Part shown: in pieces, positions 1 to 8,207 of the stretch | How positions within the stretch are numbered: position 1 is the first letter of the stretch | Layout: each line of letters begins with the position of its first letter | Assembly (NCBI GenBank): GCA_004173475.1 | Contig: SEBU01000004.1 | Span: forward strand, 1 to 64,000 | DNA from: Gammaproteobacteria bacterium | Lineage (GTDB): Bacteria; Pseudomonadota; Gammaproteobacteria; Pseudomonadales; Cellvibrionaceae | Direction: 5' to 3' | DNA length: 64,000 bases | Notes under the pieces: generated by a model | The model's database searches: none | The model's input: only the letters and a program-made list of their open reading frames with translations | What the model was told of the DNA's origin: nothing | Made by a program: the position numbers and the translations under genes

Positions 1-155
1 CTCATTAAGAACTTACAAGTTGACAATATTAATAATCGGTTTGGGCATGGTCTCAGAGCTTGCCTTGAATTCTACTACACGCCAGTATAACATCCACCTA
101 TGGCCACTTTCCCACCTTGCATGCAACCACCCTAAAAAAGTAACCAGGCAGAAAC

Positions 156-1655
156 ATGACTAGAACTACGACGGGCGGCTCAGTTTACAGAATTAAGGTC
201 AAGCAGCTTGATCAATTTAGACTGTATTCAAAACTCAGCTGTATTACTGATTCGGAAAAAACATTTCTGCTGGAGCTGATGGCGCTTTCCATAGACATTA
301 AAAATCAGTTTTCTGGTTCAACTGATGAGATTCAAGACAGTATCGACATTAGCCGGCTGGAACTGCAAATTTGGTTAAAAGAAAAAGGGATACCAGCTGG
401 CGATACTATTTTAAAAAAGCGATTTGCAGAACTGACTAATATTGGAATTTTCGTTAAGGAAAAAATTCAACGGCCAAAATGCAAGCCTGCCGATTTGTTT
501 ATTTTACGAGATGCAACAGATGTAAAAGTACTGTCAGCGCCGGAGAAAACAACAACTTTTTCTGATCATCGTCCACACCGGCAACGTCTCACAGAGCTCA
601 GGGAATTTCTAGTGGTAGGAGATGCCCAAATTTTAGATAACAATTTGCCTGTTCGCTCAGCTAGATCGGAGCGCCTATGGAATGGTGTTTTTGGGAGCTG
701 TATGCGGTCGTCACGAACAGACCCACGGAGGAACCATACTTTTACTACACACTATCGAATCGGTAAAGATCAAATTACGATAATCACATCGAGTCAATCT
801 GACAGCGAAATCTGCCACGTTGATGATCAACGTACTATTCGGGCAATCAACACTTTGGTTTGCATGGAAATTCAATCGAGACGCGAACAAGGTAAAGAAG
901 TTAAGAACGAATTTTTTATTGATATTGTAGGTTTGCTAGCAATCATGGGACTCGACGGGTCAGGGGCAAACCGGGATACTGTTCGCGATTCCATGAAGCG
1001 GCTTTATGGAACCAATTTCAATTTAATTATTGATTCGCAATCACAAAGCGGGATGGTATTTGCAGAACAATTTGGAATTACTCCAGGAGCTGACGATTTA
1101 AATTATCGCTTTCTAACTGAGCTCGACACATCATTTGATAGAGAATATGGCGGGGGAAACATTCGAAAACCGCGCTGGTATCGAATTTCATTGCACTCAA
1201 AAACTTTTGCTGACCTGATTGATCCAAACGTGATATCAACATTTATTGATAACATCGAGATACTTAAAGTCCCTTCGGGATTGTTACACTTGTTCTATAC
1301 GTGGTGTTCCGTGAATATCAAAAGATCAGGAAGCAGAGTGATGACTATTACAATGCCAGAACTGCAAAAAAGACTGATTCCCGCGGCACGTTACGACAAT
1401 TTTAAAGAGCGTTTGATTAGCGCGTTGAAGCAATATCAGAAAGAGAGAAACATTCCTTGGGAGCAAGATTCTCGAAACGATTTTAATTTGATGGGCTATA
1501 TTATTCGAATGGAGCTTGACCCGATTAACGACTACATTTTTACAGCTGTGCGAGATAAATCTGATCCGGTTATTGGAGACAGCTCCATACATAATAGATT
1601 ACTCAGAGACGGTAGTCATGAAAAAAAGGGACAGACGCAGTTAGAGCTTAACTGA
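156..1655 (+). CDS. Putative plasmid replication initiator protein
   Basis: A 499-residue protein with the look of a winged-helix plasmid initiator. It has a helix-rich N-terminal half, a helix-turn-helix-like stretch around residues 270-290 (GSGANRDTVRDSMKRLYG), and a second region near residues 375-420 in which an FYTWCSVNIKRSG segment precedes an ELQKRLIP helix, a pattern I associate with RctB/RepA-type initiators. It starts at an ATG preceded by AGGCAG and ends at a bidirectional terminator shared with the convergent YfbR-like gene. It stands alone on the + strand. No iterons are visible in the 155 bases upstream, so the origin is not placed. The assignment is inference from domain shape and plasmid context; a DNA-binding regulator is the main alternative. 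Confidence 0.5.
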   Translation: MTRTTTGGSVYRIKVKQLDQFRLYSKLSCITDSEKTFLLELMALSIDIKNQFSGSTDEIQDSIDISRLELQIWLKEKGIPAGDTILKKRFAELTNIGIFVKEKIQRPKCKPADLFILRDATDVKVLSAPEKTTTFSDHRPHRQRLTELREFLVVGDAQILDNNLPVRSARSERLWNGVFGSCMRSSRTDPRRNHTFTTHYRIGKDQITIITSSQSDSEICHVDDQRTIRAINTLVCMEIQSRREQGKEVKNEFFIDIVGLLAIMGLDGSGANRDTVRDSMKRLYGTNFNLIIDSQSQSGMVFAEQFGITPGADDLNYRFLTELDTSFDREYGGGNIRKPRWYRISLHSKTFADLIDPNVISTFIDNIEILKVPSGLLHLFYTWCSVNIKRSGSRVMTITMPELQKRLIPAARYDNFKERLISALKQYQKERNIPWEQDSRNDFNLMGYIIRMELDPINDYIFTAVRDKSDPVIGDSSIHNRLLRDGSHEKKGQTQLELN

Positions 1656-1683
1656 AAAAAAAGGCGCATGAGCGCCTTTTTTT
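1655..1683. terminator. Bidirectional intrinsic terminator
   Basis: A GGCGC/GCGCC stem with a four-base loop is flanked by eight A on the left and seven T on the right. It can end transcription of the replication gene on + and of the YfbR-like gene on -. It overlaps the last codons of both neighbours. Confidence 0.85.
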
Positions 1684-2269
1684 ATTTCATTAAAACATCG
1701 ACTGAAACTTTAAAACCTTCAGTAAAATGCTCATCTAGCTGACGTATCTCAGGTAGTTCTGATTTAAGTTCTGCTAATGTTGAAGATATGGTATTTAACG
1801 CGTCGGAAAATTCACGCTTGTTTCCAGATTCGACCTCTTGAATGCATTTAATATATGCAGCGTAAACGTCACAACCTTTTATTAGTCGATCTTCATACCC
1901 ACTAGTTGCCATAATTTCCCGAAAATCGCTTTGCAATAATTGTGGCAAAGTAGAAATTATCTTTTCCTCTGCGGCGGCCTCCAGCGATTTTATTTCTTTA
2001 AAGAAATTTTCACTTGAGTTTTTTACCGGAGTAATAATGTCCCCGATTATTGATTCACCAATATCGTGAAGTACGCTCTTAGCGAGCAGTTTTTCCATAT
2101 TGATTTCTTTACCATTAGCGATTGCAAATTTTCCTGCTAATAAAGCGAGAATAGTTACGCTCGCTGAATGTTCCAGTACGTTCTCATTATGGATGCAACG
2201 CATTGTGTTCCAGCGATTGATATTGGCCATGCGAAAAATAAGCGCTAAAAACCCAGACATCTTTTTCAT
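1682..2269 (-). CDS. YfbR-like 5'-deoxynucleotidase (HD domain)
   Basis: A 195-residue HD-superfamily phosphohydrolase very close in length and motif layout to E. coli YfbR (199 aa), which dephosphorylates deoxyribonucleoside 5'-monophosphates. Visible features are R19-W20, the ENVLEHS motif with H34, the H68-D69 pair, E72, D77 with the GD-x3-TPVK signature, and a later KGCD aspartate at D134; these match the metal ligands and substrate residues of YfbR. An SD-like TTGGAG lies upstream of the ATG. It is the last gene of the minus-strand block and ends at the shared terminator. A role in adjusting dNTP pools during plasmid replication or transfer is inference. Confidence 0.85.
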   Translation of the reverse strand: MKKMSGFLALIFRMANINRWNTMRCIHNENVLEHSASVTILALLAGKFAIANGKEINMEKLLAKSVLHDIGESIIGDIITPVKNSSENFFKEIKSLEAAAEEKIISTLPQLLQSDFREIMATSGYEDRLIKGCDVYAAYIKCIQEVESGNKREFSDALNTISSTLAELKSELPEIRQLDEHFTEGFKVSVDVLMK

Positions 2270-2371
2270 TTAAATCTCCAATGAATAATTGAAGCGCTTC
2301 TCGGTTTGGAGCATCGCGTCATATGTTAGTTTAATAAATTTGTAATCAATTATGGCAATTACAGTTCAACG

Positions 2372-2689
2372 TCAATGCCTTTGCTCTATCTTAACCTGGA
2401 TGTATTCAACTGATCCGGGAACGCACTCTTGGAATAAATTGAATGGCAAAAATATCACTGAGCGTTTAACGGTATTTTTTTTAAAACTTCCTTCAACTAA
2501 AGCTTTTTCATAAATCGTTTTGGGAGTGCCCACTGGAACGAAAAGTTTTAAGTGAAATTTATCGAGTCCAACACTTGTGAGCTGAAACGGATGTCCTAGC
2601 AGCAAGTCCTTTTTCTTAACGCAGTTTAAAATCATTGTGCGATGCTGTTTATCTGTTTTGCGTGAGGGATTAAAAAGAAAGGTTTTCAT
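2372..2689 (-). CDS. Conserved-looking hypothetical protein
   Basis: A 105-residue basic soluble protein with no domain I recognise. It begins MKTFLFNPSRKTDK and contains a PVGTPKTIYEKALVEGSF stretch. It lies between the YfbR-like gene and a 144-aa unknown gene in the same orientation, and its start follows a 12-bp perfect hairpin preceded by AACCCG, the recurrent leader of this region. That leader and the co-orientation are the main evidence that the gene is real. Confidence 0.6.
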   Translation of the reverse strand: MKTFLFNPSRKTDKQHRTMILNCVKKKDLLLGHPFQLTSVGLDKFHLKLFVPVGTPKTIYEKALVEGSFKKNTVKRSVIFLPFNLFQECVPGSVEYIQVKIEQRH

Positions 2690-2742
2690 ATCAGGTTTCT
2701 CGATTATGTCAAAGCCATCATGGATGGCTTTGACCGGGTTTA
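2690..2742 (-). promoter_or_regulatory. Structured 5' leader (AACCY-hairpin family)
   Basis: Read on the minus strand, AACCCG (2735-2740) is followed at once by a 12-bp perfect stem with a three-base loop (2708-2734), then about 18 nt to the start at 2689. It lacks a U-tract, so it is not an ordinary terminator. It matches the leader architecture of at least eleven other genes in this block. Confidence 0.5.
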
Positions 2743-2743
2743 T

Positions 2744-3178
2744 TTAAAGAATGGTTTGGAGAAGATCTAAAACTGCTGAAAATGCTCCAAGACAAAATCC
2801 AATAAAACCTAATTTATATGAAAGCTGAATGCCTAAATCGTGATGTCCCCAATAGCAGAGATGAATATCCTTAAAACTAGCTGGCTTAATCACCAACTCA
2901 GGAGTCTCATCTCTCCGAAGGCCTAGAGAGCACCGAGCGTCATAATCGATAGCACACGCGTGCATCGTCAGACCCGCAATGCTTCTTGCCCCCATGACAT
3001 AGCGAATTACGCTTGCGCCATTTTTAACATTCACAATTGAGACTGCCTGACGACGAGTGAATGGTTTCTCTCCGGTTTTTTTGCCATCGATGTGCCCATT
3101 GTGCAGACGACAGATAGTTTGACCTGCGTCTTCAGACGGCAAATCAATTACTGAGCTTATTGAAATTGAAGTTGACAT
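2744..3178 (-). CDS. Hypothetical protein
   Basis: A 144-residue protein of unknown family. It has a polar N-terminal half with a GRN/HNGHIDGKK segment, a central ARSIAG...CAIDYDARC stretch, and a hydrophobic C-terminus (LGFIGFCLGAFSAVLDLLQ) that could be one membrane segment or an amphipathic tail. GGAG lies eight bases upstream of the ATG. It is preceded by a full three-hairpin leader and followed by the hairpin of the next gene, so it may head a small transcription unit. Confidence 0.6.
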   Translation of the reverse strand: MSTSISISSVIDLPSEDAGQTICRLHNGHIDGKKTGEKPFTRRQAVSIVNVKNGASVIRYVMGARSIAGLTMHACAIDYDARCSLGLRRDETPELVIKPASFKDIHLCYWGHHDLGIQLSYKLGFIGFCLGAFSAVLDLLQTIL

Positions 3179-3318
3179 AAATTACTCCGAGTGTTTTAGA
3201 CGGAGCAGATACGCTAGAGGCGTATGTGCCCCTAGGCTTTTTGAATCACTAATTAGCATTAGTAGGTTAGTGCTGATTATTTGTAAGGTCAGCTACCTTA
3301 ATTGTGCTATGCACAAAA
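3179..3318 (-). promoter_or_regulatory. Three-hairpin 5' leader (extended AACCY-hairpin family)
   Basis: In transcript order the minus strand shows hairpin 1 (3302-3316, TTGTGC/GCACAA), hairpin 2 (3272-3293, GCTGA/TCAGC), an AAGCCTA element, then hairpin 3 (3201-3232) with a 6-bp outer stem, one C-C mismatch and a 6-bp inner stem, followed by GGAG and the ATG at 3178. The same order of elements with different paired bases is found before 7320, 8468, 13275 and 15037. Confidence 0.55.
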
Positions 3319-3395
3319 TGAATTTGGTTTTTACACTGACATCAATGTGAAAACTAAATGCAATTTCTTGGAAGTCAGGAAATGGTTTATAAGTA

Positions 3396-3423
3396 AAACA
3401 GTAAGCCCGAAGGCTTACTGTTT
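3396..3423 (-). terminator. Intrinsic terminator of the 153-aa gene
   Basis: A 12-bp perfect stem closes a TTCG loop on the minus strand and is followed by TACTT after the TGTTT arm. It overlaps the stop codon of the gene ending at 3415. Confidence 0.75.
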
Positions 3424-3876
3424 AATACTTTTTTTAAATCGATACAGCAAAGAATTTCTAAACTCTTCATGATCGACGTAACCTTCGTCCATATACTGAC
3501 AACATGTGCTGAATGAGAACGGCTGAACTGAGTCATCCATTATCCAACGCAATGCCTCAGTGCGTGATTCCTTAGAACAACGACCATCCTCGATAGTAGC
3601 TATCGCTCGAAATAGCACGAGCTGTCTTAAATCAAGAATTTCTTCATCGGTCCAAGGCAAGCGAAGAATAGCATCATCGCTTAATTCCCAAATTGGTACA
3701 CTCGGCAAATTAATCGGTAGATTAATATCACCGTCACAGCTTATTTCAATTTCTTCAACCTCAGGATCAAATTTTTCTACAATTTTTTCGATTTGCTTTT
3801 CAGCTTGAATCGTTAAATTTATATGTGAAAAAATTTGGCTGAAGTCAAAAGTATGTTGAAATGCGATCGTACCCAT
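3415..3876 (-). CDS. Hypothetical acidic protein
   Basis: A 153-residue acidic protein of unknown family. A central VEEIEISCDGDINLPINLP region and a C-terminal half with two WxxD-like elements (LPWTDEEILDL, LRWIMDD) are visible. The final residues are basic (RFKKSIKQ). The start follows GGGGG-rich sequence and an AACTT-plus-hairpin leader. It lies directly downstream of the NYN gene and ends in a clear terminator. Confidence 0.6.
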   Translation of the reverse strand: MGTIAFQHTFDFSQIFSHINLTIQAEKQIEKIVEKFDPEVEEIEISCDGDINLPINLPSVPIWELSDDAILRLPWTDEEILDLRQLVLFRAIATIEDGRCSKESRTEALRWIMDDSVQPFSFSTCCQYMDEGYVDHEEFRNSLLYRFKKSIKQ

Positions 3877-3934
3877 ATAACTACCCCCTTATTGTCGGGA
3901 TGATAGTCACCCGAAGGTGAAAGCACCCCCAAGT
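3877..3934 (-). promoter_or_regulatory. Structured 5' leader (AACCY-hairpin family)
   Basis: The minus strand reads AACTTGG and then a hairpin at 3897-3928 whose inner stem TCACC/GGTGA is capped by TTCG, with outer GGG/CCC pairing. A GGGGG-type ribosome site and the start at 3876 follow. The leading element is the most divergent copy (AACTT instead of AACCY). Confidence 0.45.
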
Positions 3935-3937
3935 TGA

Positions 3938-4372
3938 TTAATGGATATTATTTTCTAAAAAAATAAAATCATTACACAGCCCGGTGTACGCGGCCGGAGT
4001 TTTTCTTTCTCCAATACCCACAGCCACCTTACCGAGTTGCTGCACATACTGGACTAAAGGCAAGAAATCACCGTCTGAACTCATAACTATCAAAACGTCG
4101 AATGCATGATTGGATATATCACACGTCGCGTCTACCGCTAAAGCTATGTCGGTTGCGTTCTTTCCTTTGCTGTGGCTGAAGCGTTGCACCAAATTAAGAC
4201 CGTGAGAAAGACTAAGTCCTTTCCACGCGCCTTTACCGGCCCAATTCCCGTAAGCTTTGATGAATTTCAAAGACGGGTATTTTTCTTTAACTATATCGAT
4301 AGCTTGTGAAGCCATCTTTGCTGAAACGTTGTCACCATCAATGTACATGGCGACCTTTGGACTTGATTCCAT
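3938..4372 (-). CDS. NYN-domain (LabA-like) putative RNase
   Basis: A 144-residue single-domain NYN protein, the PIN-like nuclease fold of LabA/DUF88 proteins. The acidic metal-binding residues are visible: YIDGDN (D12, D14, N15), KNATDIALAVDA (D75), and SSDGDFLPLV (D100, D102). NYN proteins usually act on RNA. The gene sits between the CobT-like gene (8 bases upstream) and the 153-aa gene. Since its neighbours carry repeated hairpin leaders, a role in processing plasmid mRNA is an attractive but untested inference. Confidence 0.85.
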   Translation of the reverse strand: MESSPKVAMYIDGDNVSAKMASQAIDIVKEKYPSLKFIKAYGNWAGKGAWKGLSLSHGLNLVQRFSHSKGKNATDIALAVDATCDISNHAFDVLIVMSSDGDFLPLVQYVQQLGKVAVGIGERKTPAAYTGLCNDFIFLENNIH

Positions 4373-4380
4373 AAATCACC

Positions 4381-6081
4381 TCAGGCTGCTCGCTTGAATT
4401 GTTGTTTGAAGAGATTAAAAAGTGCAGTTTGCAAATCCTTCACTGATAAAATAGTGATTGAGTTTTTAAACAAGCGCTCTACTGATCTACCCTCCTGCCC
4501 AATGCCAACTCCGAACATCTCAACCCCGAGTCGTTCACACTCCGAAATTGCCTGAAGTGTTGAAGCGAAATTGTTGGGTGATCCGTCCGTAACGATAAGC
4601 ATTTGGTGCTTATCGACGTTGCATTTGGCAAGTTGAAAGAGTGCATATCGAATTGCTTCACCCATCGGAGTACTGCCACTCGAGGGTAAATTGACTCTGC
4701 ATGCCATCCTATTAACTTTTGATTGACCGTGTTCCAAAACGGGAAACACAGGACTATCAGAGCTGCCTAGAAAGTACGTTAGCGCAGGATCAGTACCTGG
4801 AATGCTTTTAAGCCCCATAGTGATTGCCAACGCTGCTTCAATAGCGATCTTGTCCTTACCACCACTTTGCATTGACGAAGACAAGTCCACGAGTAAGTGC
4901 ATTGCAGTGCTAATTGCTGGAACTTCCGAACGCTTTTTGTAAATGCGCATATCCCCAGATACAAATCTGCTCAGCCTGTGGGTGTCGAGACGTTGGCCCG
5001 TTAAGGCAGTTACGTACCCACTGAAGGTTTCTGTTTCCGACAGGATTAGCAGCTGGTTTCTGATACGCGAAGAGTGCGCGCGCGCAGAAGCCATCAACTC
5101 AGTTCCATCACCAGGAGAGTAATTGCCACAGTCTCCAGAAGGGATGCTGTAAACAACGTTTTCACCTGATTCAATAGCTTCGTTGGCAGAGGCTTGCATT
5201 TGCTCTCTGATCTCGTTGAAGAGATCTTTGGGCAAATCAGTGTCTGCTGCTCCTAACGCGTCGGCAATCGCTTTGAGTTGCTTCTCAGCAGTAGCGCTTG
5301 ATGAGTTGTTAGGCTTGCTCGTCGCTTCATTGGAACCGATCTTCGAAGAGTTGGCGGTGCCTTGCTCGACTCTTTCTTCGCCCGTGACCGCTGCAGTTTC
5401 ATTCTCAGAGTTGCTAGCAGGAGTTGGTGATTCATTTTCATCCTCGTCCTCGCTTTTTTGAGCAAGCTTGTCAGCTTCGTCCTTCAACATAGCGATTATT
5501 TTGCCAGCTAAATCATAGGACTCGTTGTTGTCGTTGAGCTTTTCTACCATGCAAAGTAATGCCGGCAGTCGAACGCTCACACCCGTTGGAAAAGTTCGTT
5601 CGAGCATTTTTTCAGATGCCGGTAGAAACTCAATGAGTGGTTGCCTTAAGTACTCACCCCGTAAGAATGCGAGTGCGTACGAAATCAAAACCACGCCAGG
5701 ACATGAATTATCATCCGGGCCTGAGATCATTCCGGTCTCCATTGCGTAACGAACGGTATGATTTAGATCGCCAACTGTTCCTGGCAACGCCTTCATAATA
5801 GCTCGCTCCATCCGAACATCTTCAATGACGCCAGCAAGCTTCTCATGTAACGGCGTTACATTCATTTCGTTGAAATGCGAGAACTTTACGTGACCCCCTT
5901 CATGCGCTATGAAACCGTGCAACACATTTGGTGGGTAGCTTTCTGGAATACATGGCAATACCATTTCTACACTATCGGTCCATGCCTCCCACGGGTTATT
6001 TGAAAAACGAATTTTCATACCGAGCTTTCCAGCAATATATGCCGCGGATATTGAAATCGTCTTTAGACTTAGTTTTGACAT
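4381..6081 (-). CDS. CobT-like protein with HEGGH motif and vWA domain
   Basis: A 566-residue protein with the CobT-like layout. An N-terminal metallopeptidase-like region carries HEGGH (H60, E61, H64) followed by an EDVRME motif (87-92); an acidic low-complexity linker lies around 200-270; a C-terminal von Willebrand A domain has a MIDAS motif DLSSSMQS near 392, GSTPMGEAI near 459 and TDGSPN near 489. Such proteins pair with a CobS-type AAA ATPase, found here at 12268-13275, in a MoxR/vWA-like machine; in cobalt chelatase the pair drives metal insertion, but phage and plasmid versions have other, unknown roles. The gene starts after AGGAAAACAT and a hairpin leader. Confidence 0.8.
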   Translation of the reverse strand: MSKLSLKTISISAAYIAGKLGMKIRFSNNPWEAWTDSVEMVLPCIPESYPPNVLHGFIAHEGGHVKFSHFNEMNVTPLHEKLAGVIEDVRMERAIMKALPGTVGDLNHTVRYAMETGMISGPDDNSCPGVVLISYALAFLRGEYLRQPLIEFLPASEKMLERTFPTGVSVRLPALLCMVEKLNDNNESYDLAGKIIAMLKDEADKLAQKSEDEDENESPTPASNSENETAAVTGEERVEQGTANSSKIGSNEATSKPNNSSSATAEKQLKAIADALGAADTDLPKDLFNEIREQMQASANEAIESGENVVYSIPSGDCGNYSPGDGTELMASARAHSSRIRNQLLILSETETFSGYVTALTGQRLDTHRLSRFVSGDMRIYKKRSEVPAISTAMHLLVDLSSSMQSGGKDKIAIEAALAITMGLKSIPGTDPALTYFLGSSDSPVFPVLEHGQSKVNRMACRVNLPSSGSTPMGEAIRYALFQLAKCNVDKHQMLIVTDGSPNNFASTLQAISECERLGVEMFGVGIGQEGRSVERLFKNSITILSVKDLQTALFNLFKQQFKRAA

Positions 6082-6132
6082 ATGTTTTCCTATGTGCGGG
6101 CTTACTCCCTCACGAGAGAAAGCCCAGTCGGG
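6082..6132 (-). promoter_or_regulatory. Structured 5' leader (AACCY-hairpin family)
   Basis: TAACCCGACT on the minus strand precedes a hairpin at 6098-6125 with GGGCTT/AAGCCC outer stem and a CTC/GAG inner stem. AGGAAAACAT and the ATG at 6081 follow. It fills the whole gap between the DUF3150 and CobT-like genes. Confidence 0.5.
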
Positions 6133-7320
6133 TTAGAGGTAACCTGCTTTTCTAATTACAGGCATAACTACGGTAGTAGCCGCTTGATGCATAAACCCCT
6201 CTTCGAAGTCGAAGTGGTGTTCCATATCATCAAGGGTATCTATACCTACAGCGGAGAACGCTTGCGCATTGTTCCCTTCTGGTTCAGAAGAACTGACCGA
6301 TGAAAGGTCAACTTGCTGATTAGAAAGAACTCCGCACTGAGCGAGAAAACTCTCAACGTCATCATCAATTAGGGACAATTGACTTTCGTTAGAAGCTTTG
6401 TTTGCGACAGAGAGGTTTTTCCCATGAACTGGTTGAGAGGAGGATTGCGGTATCGAAGGTCTAAAGTCTTTCTCGACCTTGATTTCGCCAATCACATATT
6501 TATCGATTTGTTCTTTGGAACTTAGAATAGATATCACGTTAGAAACGCGAAAGAAGCCTTCACCGTAGATTTTTTTCTTCACGGCTAGTGCCTTGTATCC
6601 ATCAAGAGCGCCATCGATCAAGTCAATAATATGACTGAAGCGAGGATTCAAAAAAGACAGTCCATCAACCTTTTTCCGGAGAGCCCGTAGGGCATCAGCT
6701 GAGTCAAGCGTGATGAAGTCCCGACCAATAATTTTGTCGTTTTGAAAAGTGTTTGCCAAACTTACTACTTCTGACAAAAGCTTTTCAGACAAACCATCGG
6801 TTAAGCCACTCATTTTCTGAGCTTCACTTTCAGTCGACGGGTTTACATTAAAGATCTGATAGTCAAATCCAATGCGTTCCATGACTCTCGCTAGTGGAAG
6901 CTTGCCATCGTTGATGGCCTGCTTGTACTCGCGACACTCAGGGTCTTCAGACCACTCCTTACACCAGTGATCGTAATTACTTGCGAAATTACTTTTCAGG
7001 TCTGCGAGAGTTTTCTTAACTTCATCCAGAATGTCATTAGCGTTCTGGATTTCGGTTACAGGAATTGCGATACCATTCAAAAATCTCATACCGATTTGAA
7101 ACAGACGATTTTCTGTCTGACTCTTCAAGGTCTTGAATGGCGTAAGCTTTTTCGGGTCGAGAAGCGCTTTACGACCTTTTTTGACGAGTTTTTCGGGCGG
7201 GAGCTTTCCTCCTGGACCTAAAATGTACTCGTCTTTATGCATGACCGCGTCGCCGCACCAGACTGAGAAGTCAAGGTTGACGATAGCGACTTTTTCTAAG
7301 GTTTGATTGAAAGTTGACAT
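6133..7320 (-). CDS. DUF3150-family protein
   Basis: A 395-residue protein with the N-terminal pattern of the DUF3150 family (LDFSVWCGDAVM, then a LPPEKLVKKGRKALLDP segment and a conserved LNGIAIP stretch), which in plasmids, ICEs and phages lies beside CobS/CobT-like genes. Function is unknown. The middle is helical; the last 120 residues are acidic and low-complexity. AGGAAACCACT gives the ribosome site. It is the first gene after a 350-base gap and carries a full three-hairpin leader, so it probably begins a transcription unit continuing into the CobT-like and NYN genes. Confidence 0.7.
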   Translation of the reverse strand: MSTFNQTLEKVAIVNLDFSVWCGDAVMHKDEYILGPGGKLPPEKLVKKGRKALLDPKKLTPFKTLKSQTENRLFQIGMRFLNGIAIPVTEIQNANDILDEVKKTLADLKSNFASNYDHWCKEWSEDPECREYKQAINDGKLPLARVMERIGFDYQIFNVNPSTESEAQKMSGLTDGLSEKLLSEVVSLANTFQNDKIIGRDFITLDSADALRALRKKVDGLSFLNPRFSHIIDLIDGALDGYKALAVKKKIYGEGFFRVSNVISILSSKEQIDKYVIGEIKVEKDFRPSIPQSSSQPVHGKNLSVANKASNESQLSLIDDDVESFLAQCGVLSNQQVDLSSVSSSEPEGNNAQAFSAVGIDTLDDMEHHFDFEEGFMHQAATTVVMPVIRKAGYL

Positions 7321-7430
7321 AGTGGTTTCCTAAAAAAAGGGGCCACTACGCCCAAAGGGAGTAATTAGCCCCCGGTGGGTGATGATGCTCAATAAGCTGA
7401 GCTACGTATATTGTCGTAAACGACAAATTG
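7321..7430 (-). promoter_or_regulatory. Three-hairpin 5' leader (extended AACCY-hairpin family)
   Basis: Hairpin 1 is TTGTCG/CGACAA (7411-7426), hairpin 2 is GCTCA/TGAGC (7387-7402), then CACCCACC, then hairpin 3 (7339-7372) with GGGGC outer and CCC/GGG inner stems. AGGAAACCACT and the ATG at 7320 follow. Hairpin 2 here is GCTCA/TGAGC where other copies have GCTGA/TCAGC, a compensated change. Confidence 0.6.
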
Positions 7431-7624
7431 AAAGCGAAATACTAAAAGTATTTTATAAAATTAGAAAAATAGCTTTGATAATTCGCCTGCATGAGGCTGT
7501 ATGACATGTCTCTTAAACAAAAGAGAAGTATGAATGCTAAATCGCAAGTTGATGCTTGTTGTAATGGCTAGCTACCAAGCATAAGGCTACCGCAACCAAT
7601 TCTTTTATTCAACACTTGTAAGCA
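7431..7624. other. Non-coding spacer, likely promoter region
   Basis: An AT-rich stretch between the terminator of the upstream gene and the three-hairpin leader of the DUF3150 gene. On the minus strand a TAGTAT near 7448-7453 could be a -10 element, without a convincing -35. No supported gene was seen; the best minus-strand frame has only 21 codons. Confidence 0.35.
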
Positions 7625-7655
7625 GAAAAGAGAGGCCAATATGGCCACTCTTTTC
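7625..7655. terminator. Hairpin terminator
   Basis: GAAAAGAG, a mismatch, GGCC, a five-base loop, GGCC, a mismatch, CTCTTTTC. The A/T arms give a short T-run on either strand. It lies 17 bases past the stop of the gene at 7672. Confidence 0.65.
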
Positions 7656-7671
7656 TCCTACTAGCATACGG

Positions 7672-8148
7672 CTAAACAACCGCCGCGTTCTGATTTTCGT
7701 GCATAAGAAAGAGCTGACGAATGTGAGCCTCGAACAGAATTGGAGTCCGGATCGTAAACTCCAATTTCCCATCCTTTTCAAATGCTAAAAGCAATTGACC
7801 ATTACCGCAGAAGTATCGCAGGTCGTGGCCGACCGTTTTTGAAGAAATTATTGAATTTAAATAGTGGCTTAGTTCAAGGGCGGTTACACCTTTAAAATAA
7901 GCGGTAGCAGCTACAACAGCAGGAGCCAAAAATGTCCCGACTGAAATGACATTCGTTGAGGGTAAATAAAGTTGCGCGCCCTCAATGCCTTCCCGATAAC
8001 ACTGATGTGAACTCCAGAACAGTTTTGCATTGCTTGTGCTAGTTAAGATTTTCATCCCAGAATGGTGAGCGTGAATAAACTCGATACATTCCTGAGGTGA
8101 ATTTATGAGGGAACCTATTAATAAATTTGCCATGTCTTCCTTACTCAT
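7672..8148 (-). CDS. Hypothetical protein
   Basis: About 158 residues, no recognised domain. The longest frame reaches 8169, but those codons run into the hairpin leader. Two internal ATGs are better: 8148, or 8133, which has AAGGAAG four bases upstream and is probably the true start. The protein has an LINSPQECIEFIHAHHSG region, a hydrophobic FLAPAVVAATAYFKG stretch and a C-terminal LRYFCGNGQLLLAFEKDGKLEF segment. It is transcribed with the gene at 8208-8468. Confidence 0.6.
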   Translation of the reverse strand: MSKEDMANLLIGSLINSPQECIEFIHAHHSGMKILTSTSNAKLFWSSHQCYREGIEGAQLYLPSTNVISVGTFLAPAVVAATAYFKGVTALELSHYLNSIISSKTVGHDLRYFCGNGQLLLAFEKDGKLEFTIRTPILFEAHIRQLFLMHENQNAAVV

Positions 8149-8206
8149 ATTAATCGAGATCTCGCCCAAACGGGAGAGACCCCGCGTGGGTTAGACTTAA
8201 TCCGTG
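8149..8206 (-). promoter_or_regulatory. Structured 5' leader (AACCY-hairpin family)
   Basis: CTTAATC/GATTAAG hairpin (just inside the upstream gene's end), then TAACCCACG, then a 10-bp stem with one mismatch around a GTTT loop (8158-8181). It overlaps the first codons of the longest frame, which argues for a downstream start. Confidence 0.5.
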
Positions 8207-8207
8207 A

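Noticed and set aside
20-48. Promoter TTGACA at 20-25 ahead of the replication gene
   Set aside because: No acceptable -10 element lies 16-18 bases downstream, so it is not listed as a promoter.
7442-7509. 21-codon minus-strand frame in the spacer before the DUF3150 leader
   Set aside because: Too short, weak ribosome site, no leader of the local type.
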